From the NCBI RefSeq assembly GCF_900111315.1, contig NZ_FOGU01000003.1, positions 368,610-432,609 of the forward strand: a stretch of DNA of 64,000 bases, in the 5' to 3' direction. Below the pieces are notes generated by a model. It saw only the letters and a program-made list of their open reading frames with translations, ran no database searches and was not told the DNA's origin. The position numbers were made by a program, and so were the translations under genes. Below are positions 34,015 to 41,813 of this stretch, in pieces. The stretch is from Tranquillimonas rosea (GTDB taxonomy: Bacteria > Pseudomonadota > Alphaproteobacteria > Rhodobacterales > Rhodobacteraceae). The stretch's first letter is position 1. Each line of letters opens with the position of its first letter.

Positions 34015-35331
34015 TTACTCTGCGTAACCCGCGCGGTCGATCTCGCGCTGCGTCGCCTGCTGCGACCGTGCGAGCGCGTCTTCAGGGGACATCTGGCCGG
34101 TCAGGGCCGCCGAGATGTTCTGCCCGACCAGCGTCCCGATGCCCTGGAATTCAGGGATCGCGACATACTGGATGCCGGTGTAGGGAACAGGCTCCGCCGT
34201 GGCGTCGGCCGGATCGGCCGCCTGGATCGAGTTCAGAACCGTTTCGGCGAACGGCGCCGCCTCGACATAGTTCTCGTTCTCGTAGGTGGATGCGCGGGTG
34301 CCCGGCGGCACCGCGACCCAGCCCTTTTCTTCGCCGACGAGGTTCACGTACTCTTCACTCGTGGCCCAGGCCATGAAGTCCTTCGCGACATCGATTTTCT
34401 GCGAGCTCGCCGGGATGGCGAGCGACCAGGCCCAGAACCACGCGTTGCCCTTGTCGACTTCGGCGACCGGAGCGGCCGTAAAGCCGACATCGTCGGCGAC
34501 CTGCGATTCCTCGGGATTAAAGACCCGCCCCGCTGCCGAGGTGGCGTCGATCCACATCGCGCACTTGCCGGTCTGGAACAGCGCCTGGTTCTCGTTGAAG
34601 CCGTTCGAGGCCGCACCCGGAGGTCCGTAATTGTTCATGATCTCGAGGTAGTAGTCGAGCGCGTTGGCCCACGGCTCCTGATCGAGCGTCGGGTTCCACT
34701 CCATGTCGAACCAGCGGCCGCCATGGGTGTTCACGAGCGTGCCGAAGAACGCCATGTTCTCGCCCCAGCCCGGCTTGCCGCGCAGGCAGATGCCGTAGAG
34801 CTCGTTCTCCTTGTCAGAGAGCTGCTCGGCATAGGACATGATCTCCTCGTAGGTCGGCTGGTCCGGCATCTCCAGCCCGGCCTCCTCGAAGAGATCGGTG
34901 CGATACATCGTGAACGAACTCTCGGCATAGAACGGCAGCGCATAGAGCGTGTCGTCGACCGACAGGCCGGCCCTCACGGCCGGGATCAGGTCGTCGTAAT
35001 CATAGCCCTCGATGCCGTCGAGCGGCTCGAGCCAGTCCTGCTTGCCCCAGATCGGCGCCTCATAAGAGCCGATGGTCATGATGTCGTACTGACCGCCACC
35101 GGTCGCGATGTCGGTGGTGACCCGCTGACGCAGGATGTTCTCTTCGAGGACCACCCAGTTGATCGTGTTGCCGGTCTCCTCCTCCCACTGCGAGGAGAGC
35201 TCCTGCATGATGATCATGTCGGCGTTGTTCACGGTCGCGACGGTGATTTCCTCGGCCACGGCGACGGCCGCCGACCCTGCGACAAGTCCGACGCCGGCAG
35301 CGGTGCCCAGTAGCGTTCGCTTCACAGTCAT
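34015..35331 (-). CDS. Sugar alcohol ABC transporter substrate-binding protein (SmoE-like)
   Basis: 438 residues: a signal peptide (LLGTAAGVGLVAGSAAVAVA) and a family 1 extracellular binding protein with EITVATVNNADMIIMQELSSQWEEETGNTINWVVLEENILRQRV and YDIMTIGSYEAPIWGKQDWLEPLD, features of sorbitol/mannitol-binding SmoE proteins. GGGAGG precedes the ATG, directly downstream of a LacI operator. It is an orphan: no permease genes follow. It could still serve a transporter encoded elsewhere. Confidence 0.88.
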   Translation of the reverse strand: MTVKRTLLGTAAGVGLVAGSAAVAVAEEITVATVNNADMIIMQELSSQWEEETGNTINWVVLEENILRQRVTTDIATGGGQYDIMTIGSYEAPIWGKQDWLEPLDGIEGYDYDDLIPAVRAGLSVDDTLYALPFYAESSFTMYRTDLFEEAGLEMPDQPTYEEIMSYAEQLSDKENELYGICLRGKPGWGENMAFFGTLVNTHGGRWFDMEWNPTLDQEPWANALDYYLEIMNNYGPPGAASNGFNENQALFQTGKCAMWIDATSAAGRVFNPEESQVADDVGFTAAPVAEVDKGNAWFWAWSLAIPASSQKIDVAKDFMAWATSEEYVNLVGEEKGWVAVPPGTRASTYENENYVEAAPFAETVLNSIQAADPADATAEPVPYTGIQYVAIPEFQGIGTLVGQNISAALTGQMSPEDALARSQQATQREIDRAGYAE

Positions 35332-35343
35332 GTCTACCTCCCT

Positions 35344-35357
35344 TTTACGCGTGTAAA
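35344..35357. promoter_or_regulatory. LacI-type operator before the polyol binding-protein gene
   Basis: TTTACGCGTGTAAA (minus strand TTTACACGCGTAAA) lies 12 bases before the ATG of the binding protein, next to the ribosome site. It matches the site at 36586-36599 at 13 of 14 positions when read on the minus strand. A central CGCG core flanked by TTTA/TAAA is typical of LacI-family operators. Confidence 0.7.
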
Positions 35358-35457
35358 GATAGGAGCCGGAAAACCCCGTTGCGTCAAGGAAAATGAAAAA
35401 GGCGCCACAGAATCCTGCGGCGCCCTCAGGTCGCGATGGGCATGGACGGGGCAGTTG

Positions 35458-36528
35458 TCAGGCCGACTCGCGAACTCTCAAGACCGCCTCATGTAACTGG
35501 AAAACGGGCTTATCCGATGCGCCGCTACTCTTGCGCAATCGCTCAGTCAGTATTCGAACCGCACCCCGTCCGATCGCCTCGGTGTCCTGCGCCGCCGTGG
35601 TCAGGGCGGGCGTCATGAACCGGCTCGAGGGGTGGTCATCGTGGCCCGCGATTCGGAGAATCCGGCGCCCCTCCCTTCCCCTGGAGAACAGGCCGTGACG
35701 GCTCGCCGCCCGAATGGCCCCGATCGCAAGCCTGTCATTCGCGCAGAGGATGGTGCTTTCGGTCAGATGTCCGCGGCTGAAGAGATCATCCATCACCTCG
35801 TGGGCGTAGGCCTCGAACGCCCAGCCGTCGCCCTTGATATTGGTGCTCACGATGACCGGGTCGTGGCCCAGATGTTTCATTTCGGCGATGTAGGCCGCTT
35901 CGCGCTCAAAGCTGTTGGAGTTCAGCCTCGGCATCCCCAGAAACACGGGCGGGCTTCCGGTGCGGCACAGATAGTCCGTGATCAGGGATACGCTCTGCCG
36001 ATTGTCGGTTCCGACGAAATCGACGTCGGGCAGCGCGTCCCGCAACCGGGAATCGATGAAGACGAAGGGAAGGCGACCGGCCACGCGGCTCAGGGCATCG
36101 ACATCGCTGTTCTCGCCGAGCGGCGCCACGATCACGCCGTCCGCGTTCATCGACAGCAGCTGTTCAACGGCGCGGGTCTCGATCGCCGGGTCGCCGTGGG
36201 AGCTCTGGGTGATGATCGTGAGGTCGGCCTCCATGGCCGCGGTCTCGATCGCCTCGAGAAGGCTGGTGAAGAACAGGTCCTTGAGGTGCGGAAAGATGAC
36301 GCCGATCAGGCCGGTCGTCTTTCGGTTCATCCGCGTGGCAAAAAAGTTGGGAATGTATTCGACGCGCTCGAGGCCACGACGGATCTTTTCCGAGGTCGAG
36401 CTGCGGACGCTGTCGGGATCCTGGAAATACCGCGACAGGGTCGGTCGCGACACGCCGATCGCGGTGGAGAGCTCTTCCATCGTGTTGATCTTCGGCTTGT
36501 TCACGGGCGCTCCGGTCCTGCCTGCCAT
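35458..36528 (-). CDS. LacI-family transcription regulator
   Basis: A 356-residue regulator. The helix-turn-helix is in TMEELSTAIGVSRPTLSRYFQDPDSVRSSTSEKIRRGLERVEYIPNFFA, followed by the hinge and a periplasmic-binding-like effector domain (IGVIFPHLKDLFFTSLLEAIETAAMEADLTIITQSSHGDP...). GGTGGAG lies before ATG 36528; the upstream in-frame ATG at 36615 would run through the operator and is rejected. It stands between the binding-protein gene and the divergent pfkB-gatZ operon, both of which carry the same operator, so it is the local repressor. The inducer is probably a hexitol or ketohexose. Confidence 0.9.
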   Translation of the reverse strand: MAGRTGAPVNKPKINTMEELSTAIGVSRPTLSRYFQDPDSVRSSTSEKIRRGLERVEYIPNFFATRMNRKTTGLIGVIFPHLKDLFFTSLLEAIETAAMEADLTIITQSSHGDPAIETRAVEQLLSMNADGVIVAPLGENSDVDALSRVAGRLPFVFIDSRLRDALPDVDFVGTDNRQSVSLITDYLCRTGSPPVFLGMPRLNSNSFEREAAYIAEMKHLGHDPVIVSTNIKGDGWAFEAYAHEVMDDLFSRGHLTESTILCANDRLAIGAIRAASRHGLFSRGREGRRILRIAGHDDHPSSRFMTPALTTAAQDTEAIGRGAVRILTERLRKSSGASDKPVFQLHEAVLRVRESA

Positions 36529-36585
36529 CGCTCCACCATCTGGCTGAACATCCTGACAAAGTGAAGCTATCAGCATCGGAGATTT

Positions 36586-36599
36586 TTGACACGCGTAAA
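36586..36599. promoter_or_regulatory. LacI-type operator between lacI-type gene and pfkB
   Basis: TTGACACGCGTAAA differs at one position from the operator (read on the minus strand) at 35344-35357. It lies 57 bases upstream of the regulator start and 39 bases upstream of the kinase start, so it can control both the regulator itself and the kinase-GatZ operon. Confidence 0.7.
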
Positions 36600-36638
36600 A
36601 CTTCAGGCTATGCATCCCCCGCAGTCATGGGAGGCGTC

Positions 36639-37604
36639 ATGCTCGAAGGGCACAAGATCGTCACGGTAGGCGAGCTCCTCGTGGAGTTCATCTCGCACAC
36701 GAAGGGCTGCGCCCTGGAGCGCATCGGTGAGTTCTCCGGCCCCTATCCGAGCGGAGCGCCCGCCATCTTCCTCGACCAGGCGTCCAGGATGGGCGCCGAA
36801 ACCGAGATGTTCGGTGGCGTGGGAGACGATGGTTTCGGTCGGCTGTTGCTGGAGCGGCTGCGCGCGGATGGCGTGGGGACCGAAGGCGTATCGGTCCTGC
36901 CCGATCGGAGCACTGGCACAGCCTTCGTGTCGTATTACGACGACGGATCGCGGGACTTCATCTTCCACCTGGCAAACACTGCCGCGGATTCCTTGAGCTT
37001 CACGGCCGAGATGCTGCCGCCGGGACCGCTCGCGCTGCATGTATCGGCGGCCTCGCTGGGAAGCGCGCCGCTGCGCCGCGCGATACTCTCGGCTGCCGAT
37101 GCGGTGAAAGGCTCAGGTGGCAAGATCACCTGCGATCCCAACGCGCGGCCTCAGTTGATGCAGGACGACGAAGCCAGGGGCGCTCTCGAACGGATCCTCG
37201 GGCAGGCCGACTGTCTCATGCCAAGCACCAGCGACCTGGATCACCTCTATCCCGGCCTGGACGAGGCCGCCGCCATCGACCGGCTCGTGCATTCTGGCGC
37301 CGAAATCCTCGCGATCAAGCGCGGCGCCAAGGGGGCGACGATCATCGGGGACGGCGCAAAGTATGACCTTCCCGGCCATGACGTCGACGAAGTGGATCCG
37401 ACCGGCGCGGGCGACTGCTTTTGCGGCACCTTCGTTGCGCTCCTCGCGCAGGGCGTCGGATTGGAGGAAGCCGGGCGGCAGGCCAACGCGGCCGGCGCGA
37501 TCGCGGTGACTCGGCGCGGACCGATGGAGGGAAATTCCGGCCCCAGCCAGATCTCCGCCTTCCTGAGCTCGACCCCAGCAGTTTCAGACGGGAGGGAGGC
37601 ATGA
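36639..37604 (+). CDS. PfkB-family sugar kinase, probable D-tagatose kinase
   Basis: 321 residues. N-terminal PfkB parts are IVTVGELLVEFISH and GGVGDDGFGRLLLERL; the catalytic anion hole is DPTGAGDCFCGTF. GGGAGG lies 5 bases before ATG 36639; ATG 36627 is an alternative. It overlaps the following GatZ-type gene (ATGA). In the altritol/galactitol pathway described in Agrobacterium, a ketohexose (D-tagatose) is phosphorylated by such a kinase. The gene order here supports that role, but fructose or another ketose cannot be excluded. Confidence 0.82.
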   Translation: MLEGHKIVTVGELLVEFISHTKGCALERIGEFSGPYPSGAPAIFLDQASRMGAETEMFGGVGDDGFGRLLLERLRADGVGTEGVSVLPDRSTGTAFVSYYDDGSRDFIFHLANTAADSLSFTAEMLPPGPLALHVSAASLGSAPLRRAILSAADAVKGSGGKITCDPNARPQLMQDDEARGALERILGQADCLMPSTSDLDHLYPGLDEAAAIDRLVHSGAEILAIKRGAKGATIIGDGAKYDLPGHDVDEVDPTGAGDCFCGTFVALLAQGVGLEEAGRQANAAGAIAVTRRGPMEGNSGPSQISAFLSSTPAVSDGREA

Positions 37605-38857
37605 TCGACATTAAGACGCTCATCGAGGCGAACCGCTCAGGCACGGCGAAGGGGCTTCCCTGCTTCTGCACGGCCAACGAGCATGCCCTGCGGGCCATCC
37701 TTTCCCATGCAGCCCGGACCGGCCTTCCCACCGTGATCGAGGCGACATGCAACCAGGTGAACCAGGACGGCGGCTACACCGGCATGACCCCGTCCGATTT
37801 CATATCCTGGGTGACGGGCCTTGCCGACGAGGCGGGAGCGTCGATGGAGCAGCTGATCCTCGGGGGCGATCACCTCGGCCCGAACCCGTGGCGGAAGGAG
37901 TCGGCCGCGCATGCGATGGAAAAGGCGCGGGAGCTGGTCCGGCTTTACGCTGCCGCCGGCTTTCGCAAGATCCATCTCGACGCGTCCATGCCGCTGGGCG
38001 GGGAGCCGCCCTTGAGCTTTGCGGCAATCGCCGAGCGCGCAGCAGACCTCTGCGCCGTCGCCGAAAAGCACGCGCCCGACCCGTCGCAGCTGATCTACAT
38101 CATCGGAACAGAGGTCCCGATCCCCGGCGGCGAGACCGACGACCCCGACGCCCTCGACGTCACCTCGGTCGAGCGGTTCAAGGACACCATCGAGACTCAC
38201 CGCGAGGCCTTCACAAGACACGGCCTCGACTCGGCCTGGGATCGCATCGTCTCGGTGGTGACCCAGCCCGGTGTGGATTTCAGCCACACCTCGGTCTTCG
38301 AGTTCGATCCCGCCGCCGCGCAGCCGCTCGCGCGCTCGATCCTTTCGGAGCCGGGCCTCACCTTCGAGGCCCATTCCACCGACTACCAGCCCGCCTCCGC
38401 GCTGCGGGCGCTGGTGCAGAACCACTTCTTCTTCCTGAAGGTCGGCCCCGAACTCACCTTCCGCTTCCGGGAAGCGGTCTTCGCCCTGGCCGATTTGGAG
38501 GCGCAATTGCCCATCCCGGCGCCGTCGCGGCTGAAAGAGGTCATCGCAACACGGATGGAGACGAACGACGCCTATTGGCGGGACTACTACAAGGGCAGCC
38601 CTGAAGAGATCGAGCTCCTGCGGACCTTCAGCTACAGCGACCGTATCCGGTATTACTGGTCCGATCCCGCTGTCGCGGAGGCGCTGAACCGCTTGTTGAC
38701 GAACCTGGAAGCCGAGCCCGTGTCCGAAACGCTGATCTCACAGTTCTTCATGGGGCTGGACTTCGGAGAGATACCAAGAGCCCCCAGGGCCTTGATCGAA
38801 AGCCATGTTCAGCGATGCATCGACAGGTATTTCGCCGCCGCGGGTATGACGCCCTGA
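37601..38857 (+). CDS. GatZ/KbaZ-family protein, probable D-tagatose 6-phosphate 4-epimerase
   Basis: A 418-residue protein of the GatZ/KbaZ family (PTVIEATCNQVNQDGGYTGMTPSDF, LGGDHLGPNPWRKE, RKIHLDASM, YIIGTEVPIPGGE, LTFEAHSTDYQ). In enterobacteria these proteins are partners of tagatose-bisphosphate aldolase; in Agrobacterium a stand-alone homologue epimerises D-tagatose 6-phosphate to D-fructose 6-phosphate. No aldolase (GatY/KbaY) is in the window, which favours the epimerase role. The ATG overlaps the kinase stop, with GGAGGGAGG upstream. Confidence 0.85.
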   Translation: MIDIKTLIEANRSGTAKGLPCFCTANEHALRAILSHAARTGLPTVIEATCNQVNQDGGYTGMTPSDFISWVTGLADEAGASMEQLILGGDHLGPNPWRKESAAHAMEKARELVRLYAAAGFRKIHLDASMPLGGEPPLSFAAIAERAADLCAVAEKHAPDPSQLIYIIGTEVPIPGGETDDPDALDVTSVERFKDTIETHREAFTRHGLDSAWDRIVSVVTQPGVDFSHTSVFEFDPAAAQPLARSILSEPGLTFEAHSTDYQPASALRALVQNHFFFLKVGPELTFRFREAVFALADLEAQLPIPAPSRLKEVIATRMETNDAYWRDYYKGSPEEIELLRTFSYSDRIRYYWSDPAVAEALNRLLTNLEAEPVSETLISQFFMGLDFGEIPRAPRALIESHVQRCIDRYFAAAGMTP

Positions 38858-38880
38858 ACGAAACTCATCAGGGTTGTAGC

Positions 38881-38931
38881 CGGCTGCATTCTGCGCTCGG
38901 CTATGCGCCCCGGCAGCCTATGCCGCCAAGC
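38881..38931 (+). pseudogene. IS3-family transposase C-terminal scrap
   Basis: The frame encodes RLHSALGYAPRQPMPPS, which matches the end of IS3-type transposases (R-x-H-SALGYxxP). It begins only 24 bases after the gatZ-type stop. The rest of the 272-base gap to the phasin terminator has no recognised gene. It marks an element lost beside this locus. Confidence 0.5.
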
Positions 38932-39072
38932 TCATCGCGATGGCGAGGCACTTCGCACGTCTGAAACGCCGCGCGGATCGCCCAACGCTCCATCGGCGCA
39001 CTGGCGCCAAGCTGACCGCTGTGCTCCGCCTTCGGGTGGATGAAGATTGGATGTCACAGCACGAACATGAAA

Positions 39073-39100
39073 ACGGCGGGTCCCGTTCAGGACCCGCCGT
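39073..39100 (-). terminator. phaP: Rho-independent terminator of the phasin gene
   Basis: ACGGCGGGTCC and GGACCCGCCGT form a perfect 11-bp stem with a 6-base loop, 30 bases after the phasin stop. Read on the minus strand it is followed by TTTTCATG, a short T-run. It may also stop plus-strand transcripts. Confidence 0.75.
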
Positions 39101-39129
39101 CTTCGTTTCTGGTTTGTGGCTGACTAGCC

Positions 39130-39549
39130 TCAGCTGGCTTTCTTGGCCGCCGTGTTCGCGGCGCTCTGCGTGTTCGCGGCAACCTTGTTGCCCAGGTCTT
39201 CGCCGGCCTGCGAGGCTAGGCCGGTGGCTTCGGCGCTGGTCTTCTGGCCGATTTCGGACATCGACTGCGCGGTGCGCATGAAGAGGTTCATCTGCTTCTG
39301 CGCAAAGTCGCTGTAGGCTTTGCCGTAATCGGCGGGCTCGTCACGCACCTGGCTAACTTCGCGCAGGTTCGAGAACGTTTCCTTGGCCGACTCGCTCGCG
39401 ATGTCGGTGGAGCGGGTGGCCGCCTCGGTAGCGATGCCCATCATGCGCTCGCCGGTCTGCGCCCAGCTCTGGAAGATGTCCTGATAACCTTGCGGGTCGA
39501 ACAGGTTCTGCAGATCGGTGGCGGCGGATTTGGTGTTCTGCTTGGCCAT
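39130..39549 (-). CDS. phaP: Phasin family protein
   Basis: A 139-residue, Ala/Gln/Thr-rich, helical protein (MAKQNTKSAATDLQNLF, then SWAQTGERMMGIATEAATRSTDIASESAKETFSNLREVSQ, KQMNLFMRTAQSMSEIG) of the phasin_2 type. It coats polyhydroxyalkanoate granules. AAGGAG lies before ATG 39549. A PhaR-type operator sits inside its promoter (39612-39639) and a terminator follows, so it is a single-gene unit. No pha synthase is in the window. Confidence 0.85.
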   Translation of the reverse strand: MAKQNTKSAATDLQNLFDPQGYQDIFQSWAQTGERMMGIATEAATRSTDIASESAKETFSNLREVSQVRDEPADYGKAYSDFAQKQMNLFMRTAQSMSEIGQKTSAEATGLASQAGEDLGNKVAANTQSAANTAAKKAS

Positions 39550-39611
39550 GTCGGGTCTCCTTTCGAAGAGAATTGACTGTGTTGTGCGGGCCGTTTCCCG
39601 CCATTGACCCT

Positions 39612-39639
39612 CATCTAATGCTGCACTGCAGCAATTCAA
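39612..39639 (-). promoter_or_regulatory. phaP: phaP promoter with embedded PhaR operator
   Basis: On the minus strand, TTGAAT and TAGATG are 16 bases apart. The spacer contains the perfect 15-bp palindrome TGCTGCACTGCAGCA (39619-39633), which includes CTGC-N3-GCAG. That motif is the known binding site of PhaR, the repressor of phasin genes in Paracoccus, released when granules form. The site lies 70 bases before the phasin start. Confidence 0.75.
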
Positions 39640-40008
39640 CAGGGAGGCCCCCAAAAAATTCGCCGGCGGTGCGAGAGGCGGTGTCGAACAGGCGAACCGC
39701 GCCCCCTGCGCCGACGCTCAGGCCGGCCATCCGGCCCGGGCAAAGCTGCTCCATAACCGCGCACCCGCCTTCACGACTACGTCCGCGCGCGCCGAGGGAG
39801 TTGGCAAACCTCTGTTTGCGAACGCTTTCTGTAGCCCACTTCTCCGACGCCTCCGCCCTCGCCAGCCACGAAGAGTTAACGATGGCTTTACACAACGCCA
39901 TTCCCAAGCGAGGCTGCGACCCAAGCCCGTGGCCAGCCGGATTTGGAGGACGGTTGGCGGCTCTCCACTGAAAATGGGGAGACGGGCGAGAAAAAAGGGA
40001 GGAGTACT
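39640..40008. other. Intergenic stretch upstream of the TRAP operon
   Basis: 369 bases without a recognisable gene. It contains GCAAAC-CTCT-GTTTGC at 39804-39819, a perfect 6-bp inverted repeat that might be an operator for the TRAP operon starting at 40009. No regulator gene is adjacent. Confidence 0.4.
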
Positions 40009-41136
40009 ATGTCACAGAACCCGATTGGTCGCCGGTCATTCCTGCGTAAGTCGGCCCTGGCTGGCGGCGCTGCCACGGCTGGTGTTTTGGCTGCGCCCCC
40101 GGTTGTCGGCCAGAGCCCGATCACCATGCGGATGCAGACCTCGTGGCCGGCATCGAACATCTGGCAGCAGATGGCCCAGCAATACGCGGACCGCGTCGAG
40201 GCCATGTCCGGCGGACGTATCCAAGTGGACCTGCTGCCGGCCGGCGCCGTCGTCGGAGCGTTCCAGGTGATCGACGCCGTGAGCGACGGCGGCCTGGATG
40301 CCAGCCACAGCGTGTCTGCCTACTGGTACGGTAAGAACAGGGCCGCGTCGCTGTTCGGCACGGGACCGGTCTTTGGCCAGGACGCGCGCAACCTGCAGTC
40401 CTGGTTCTACGCCGGCGACGGCAAGCAGCTGTTCGACGAGCTGGTCCGTGACGAGATGGGCCTGAACGTCGACGGCTATTTCGGCATGCCGATGCCGGCT
40501 CAGCCCTTCGGCTGGTTCACCTCGCCGTTCGAGTCGATGTCGGACATCGAGGGCTCGCGCTACCGCACCGTGGGGCTCGCCACCAACCTGCTTCAGAACA
40601 TGGGGCTTTCGGTCGCGCAGCTGCCCGGTGGCGAGATCGTCCCGGCGATGGAACGCGGTGTGCTCGACGCGTTCGAGTTCAACAACCCGTCGTCGGACCG
40701 CGACTTCGGCGCCCAGGACGTGGCATCGAATTACTACCTCGGCTCGTTCCACCAGGCGAACGAGATGTTCGAGTACCTGTTCAACCAGGACTTCATGGAC
40801 AGCCTCGACGATGACCTGCGTGCCATCCTGATCCACTCGGTCGAAGCTGCCTCGACGGCGAACTACGCCCTCGCGCTGGACCAGTATTCCGCCGACCTGC
40901 AATGGCTGCAGAACGAAGGCGGCGTGACCGTCCACCGCACGCCGCAAAGCGTGATGGACCAGCAGCTGGTGGCCTGGGAAGATCTGATCTCGGAGCTCGA
41001 GGAAGAGGACATCATGCGACGGATCCTCGACAGTCAGCGCAGCTGGGTCGAGCGGACCGCGTATTACGAGCTGATGAACGCGCCCGACTACCAGGCTGCG
41101 TACAATCACTTCTTCCCGGAGACGCTGAAACTCTGA
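40009..41136 (+). CDS. dctP: TRAP transporter substrate-binding protein (DctP family)
   Basis: 375 residues. The N-terminus RRSFLRKSALAGGAATAGVLAAPPVVGQ is a Tat signal. The mature protein (ITMRMQTSWPASNIWQQMAQQYADRVEAMSGGRIQVDLLPAGAVVGAFQVIDAVSDGGLDASHSVSAYWYGKN) resembles the TakP/FcbT group that binds 2-oxoacids or aromatic acids. GGGAGGAG precedes ATG 40009. It is the first gene of dctP-dctQ-dctM-amidase. Ligand not determined; the amidase downstream suggests an amide or its acid. Confidence 0.88.
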   Translation: MSQNPIGRRSFLRKSALAGGAATAGVLAAPPVVGQSPITMRMQTSWPASNIWQQMAQQYADRVEAMSGGRIQVDLLPAGAVVGAFQVIDAVSDGGLDASHSVSAYWYGKNRAASLFGTGPVFGQDARNLQSWFYAGDGKQLFDELVRDEMGLNVDGYFGMPMPAQPFGWFTSPFESMSDIEGSRYRTVGLATNLLQNMGLSVAQLPGGEIVPAMERGVLDAFEFNNPSSDRDFGAQDVASNYYLGSFHQANEMFEYLFNQDFMDSLDDDLRAILIHSVEAASTANYALALDQYSADLQWLQNEGGVTVHRTPQSVMDQQLVAWEDLISELEEEDIMRRILDSQRSWVERTAYYELMNAPDYQAAYNHFFPETLKL

Positions 41137-41160
41137 GTCCACCGGCTCAGCCAGAACCGC

Positions 41161-41185
41161 CCGGCAAGGTGCACCGCCTTGCCGG
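41161..41185 (+). terminator. Intercistronic stem-loop after dctP
   Basis: CCGGCAAGG and CCTTGCCGG form a perfect 9-bp stem with a 7-base loop, 24 bases after dctP and 31 bases before dctQ. There is no T-run. It probably protects dctP mRNA and lowers expression of the membrane subunits. Confidence 0.65.
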
Positions 41186-41216
41186 GTGAGTCGTGTCAGC
41201 GATAGGGTTTACACAT

Positions 41217-41813
41217 ATGATCGGTTTCATCCGTCTAGCCGACAGCCTGTCATCTTGGTTCGGTAAGGCGTTCGCGTGGCTCATCATCCTGATGTCGGTC
41301 GGCGTTGGGCTGCAGGTTCTTCTCAGATACGTCTTCAACAGCCCGACCAGCTGGTCGCTGGACGTGTCCTACATAATGTACGGGTCCATCTTCATGGTGG
41401 CCGGCGCCTATACGTTGTCGCGCAACGGCCATGTGCGCGGCGATTTCCTCTACCGGCTGTGGCCGATACGGGTCCAGGCGACGGTGGACCTGATCCTCTA
41501 TCTCGTCTTCTTTTTCCCCGCTGTCCTCGCCCTGATCTTCGCCGGCTGGAAATACGCCGCGCGGGCGTGGCGCTATACCGAAACCAGCGTGTTCAGCCCC
41601 GCCGGTGTGCCCGTCTTCCAGTTCAAGTCGGTGATCGTCCTGGCCGGGATCCTGCTGTTCATTCAGGGCCTCGCGCAGGTGCTGCGTTGCATCATCTGCC
41701 TCCGCGACGGCTACTGGCTTCAACCCGAAGAAGATGTGCTCGAAACCGAAGACCAGCTGTTGGCCGAAGCGGCAGAGTCGCGCATCAAAGACAGGGATCA
41801 AGAACAGACATGA
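41217..41813 (+). CDS. dctQ: TRAP transporter small permease (DctQ)
   Basis: 198 residues with four membrane helices: AWLIILMSVGVGLQVLLRYVFNSPTSWSLDVSYIMYG carries the DctQ hallmark (R-Y-x-F-x-x-x-x-x-W-x-x-E/D), then FMVAGAYTLSRNGHVRGDF and the later LIFAGWKYAARA. It forms the small membrane subunit with DctM. ATG 41217 is chosen; a GTG at 41193 would add eight residues. It overlaps dctM by ATGA. Confidence 0.88.
   Translation: MIGFIRLADSLSSWFGKAFAWLIILMSVGVGLQVLLRYVFNSPTSWSLDVSYIMYGSIFMVAGAYTLSRNGHVRGDFLYRLWPIRVQATVDLILYLVFFFPAVLALIFAGWKYAARAWRYTETSVFSPAGVPVFQFKSVIVLAGILLFIQGLAQVLRCIICLRDGYWLQPEEDVLETEDQLLAEAAESRIKDRDQEQT

Noticed and set aside
39804..39819. GCAAAC-CTCT-GTTTGC as a proven TRAP operon operator
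   Set aside because: The arms are short, it lies about 190 bases from the gene and there is no adjacent regulator; kept only as a note on the intergenic stretch.
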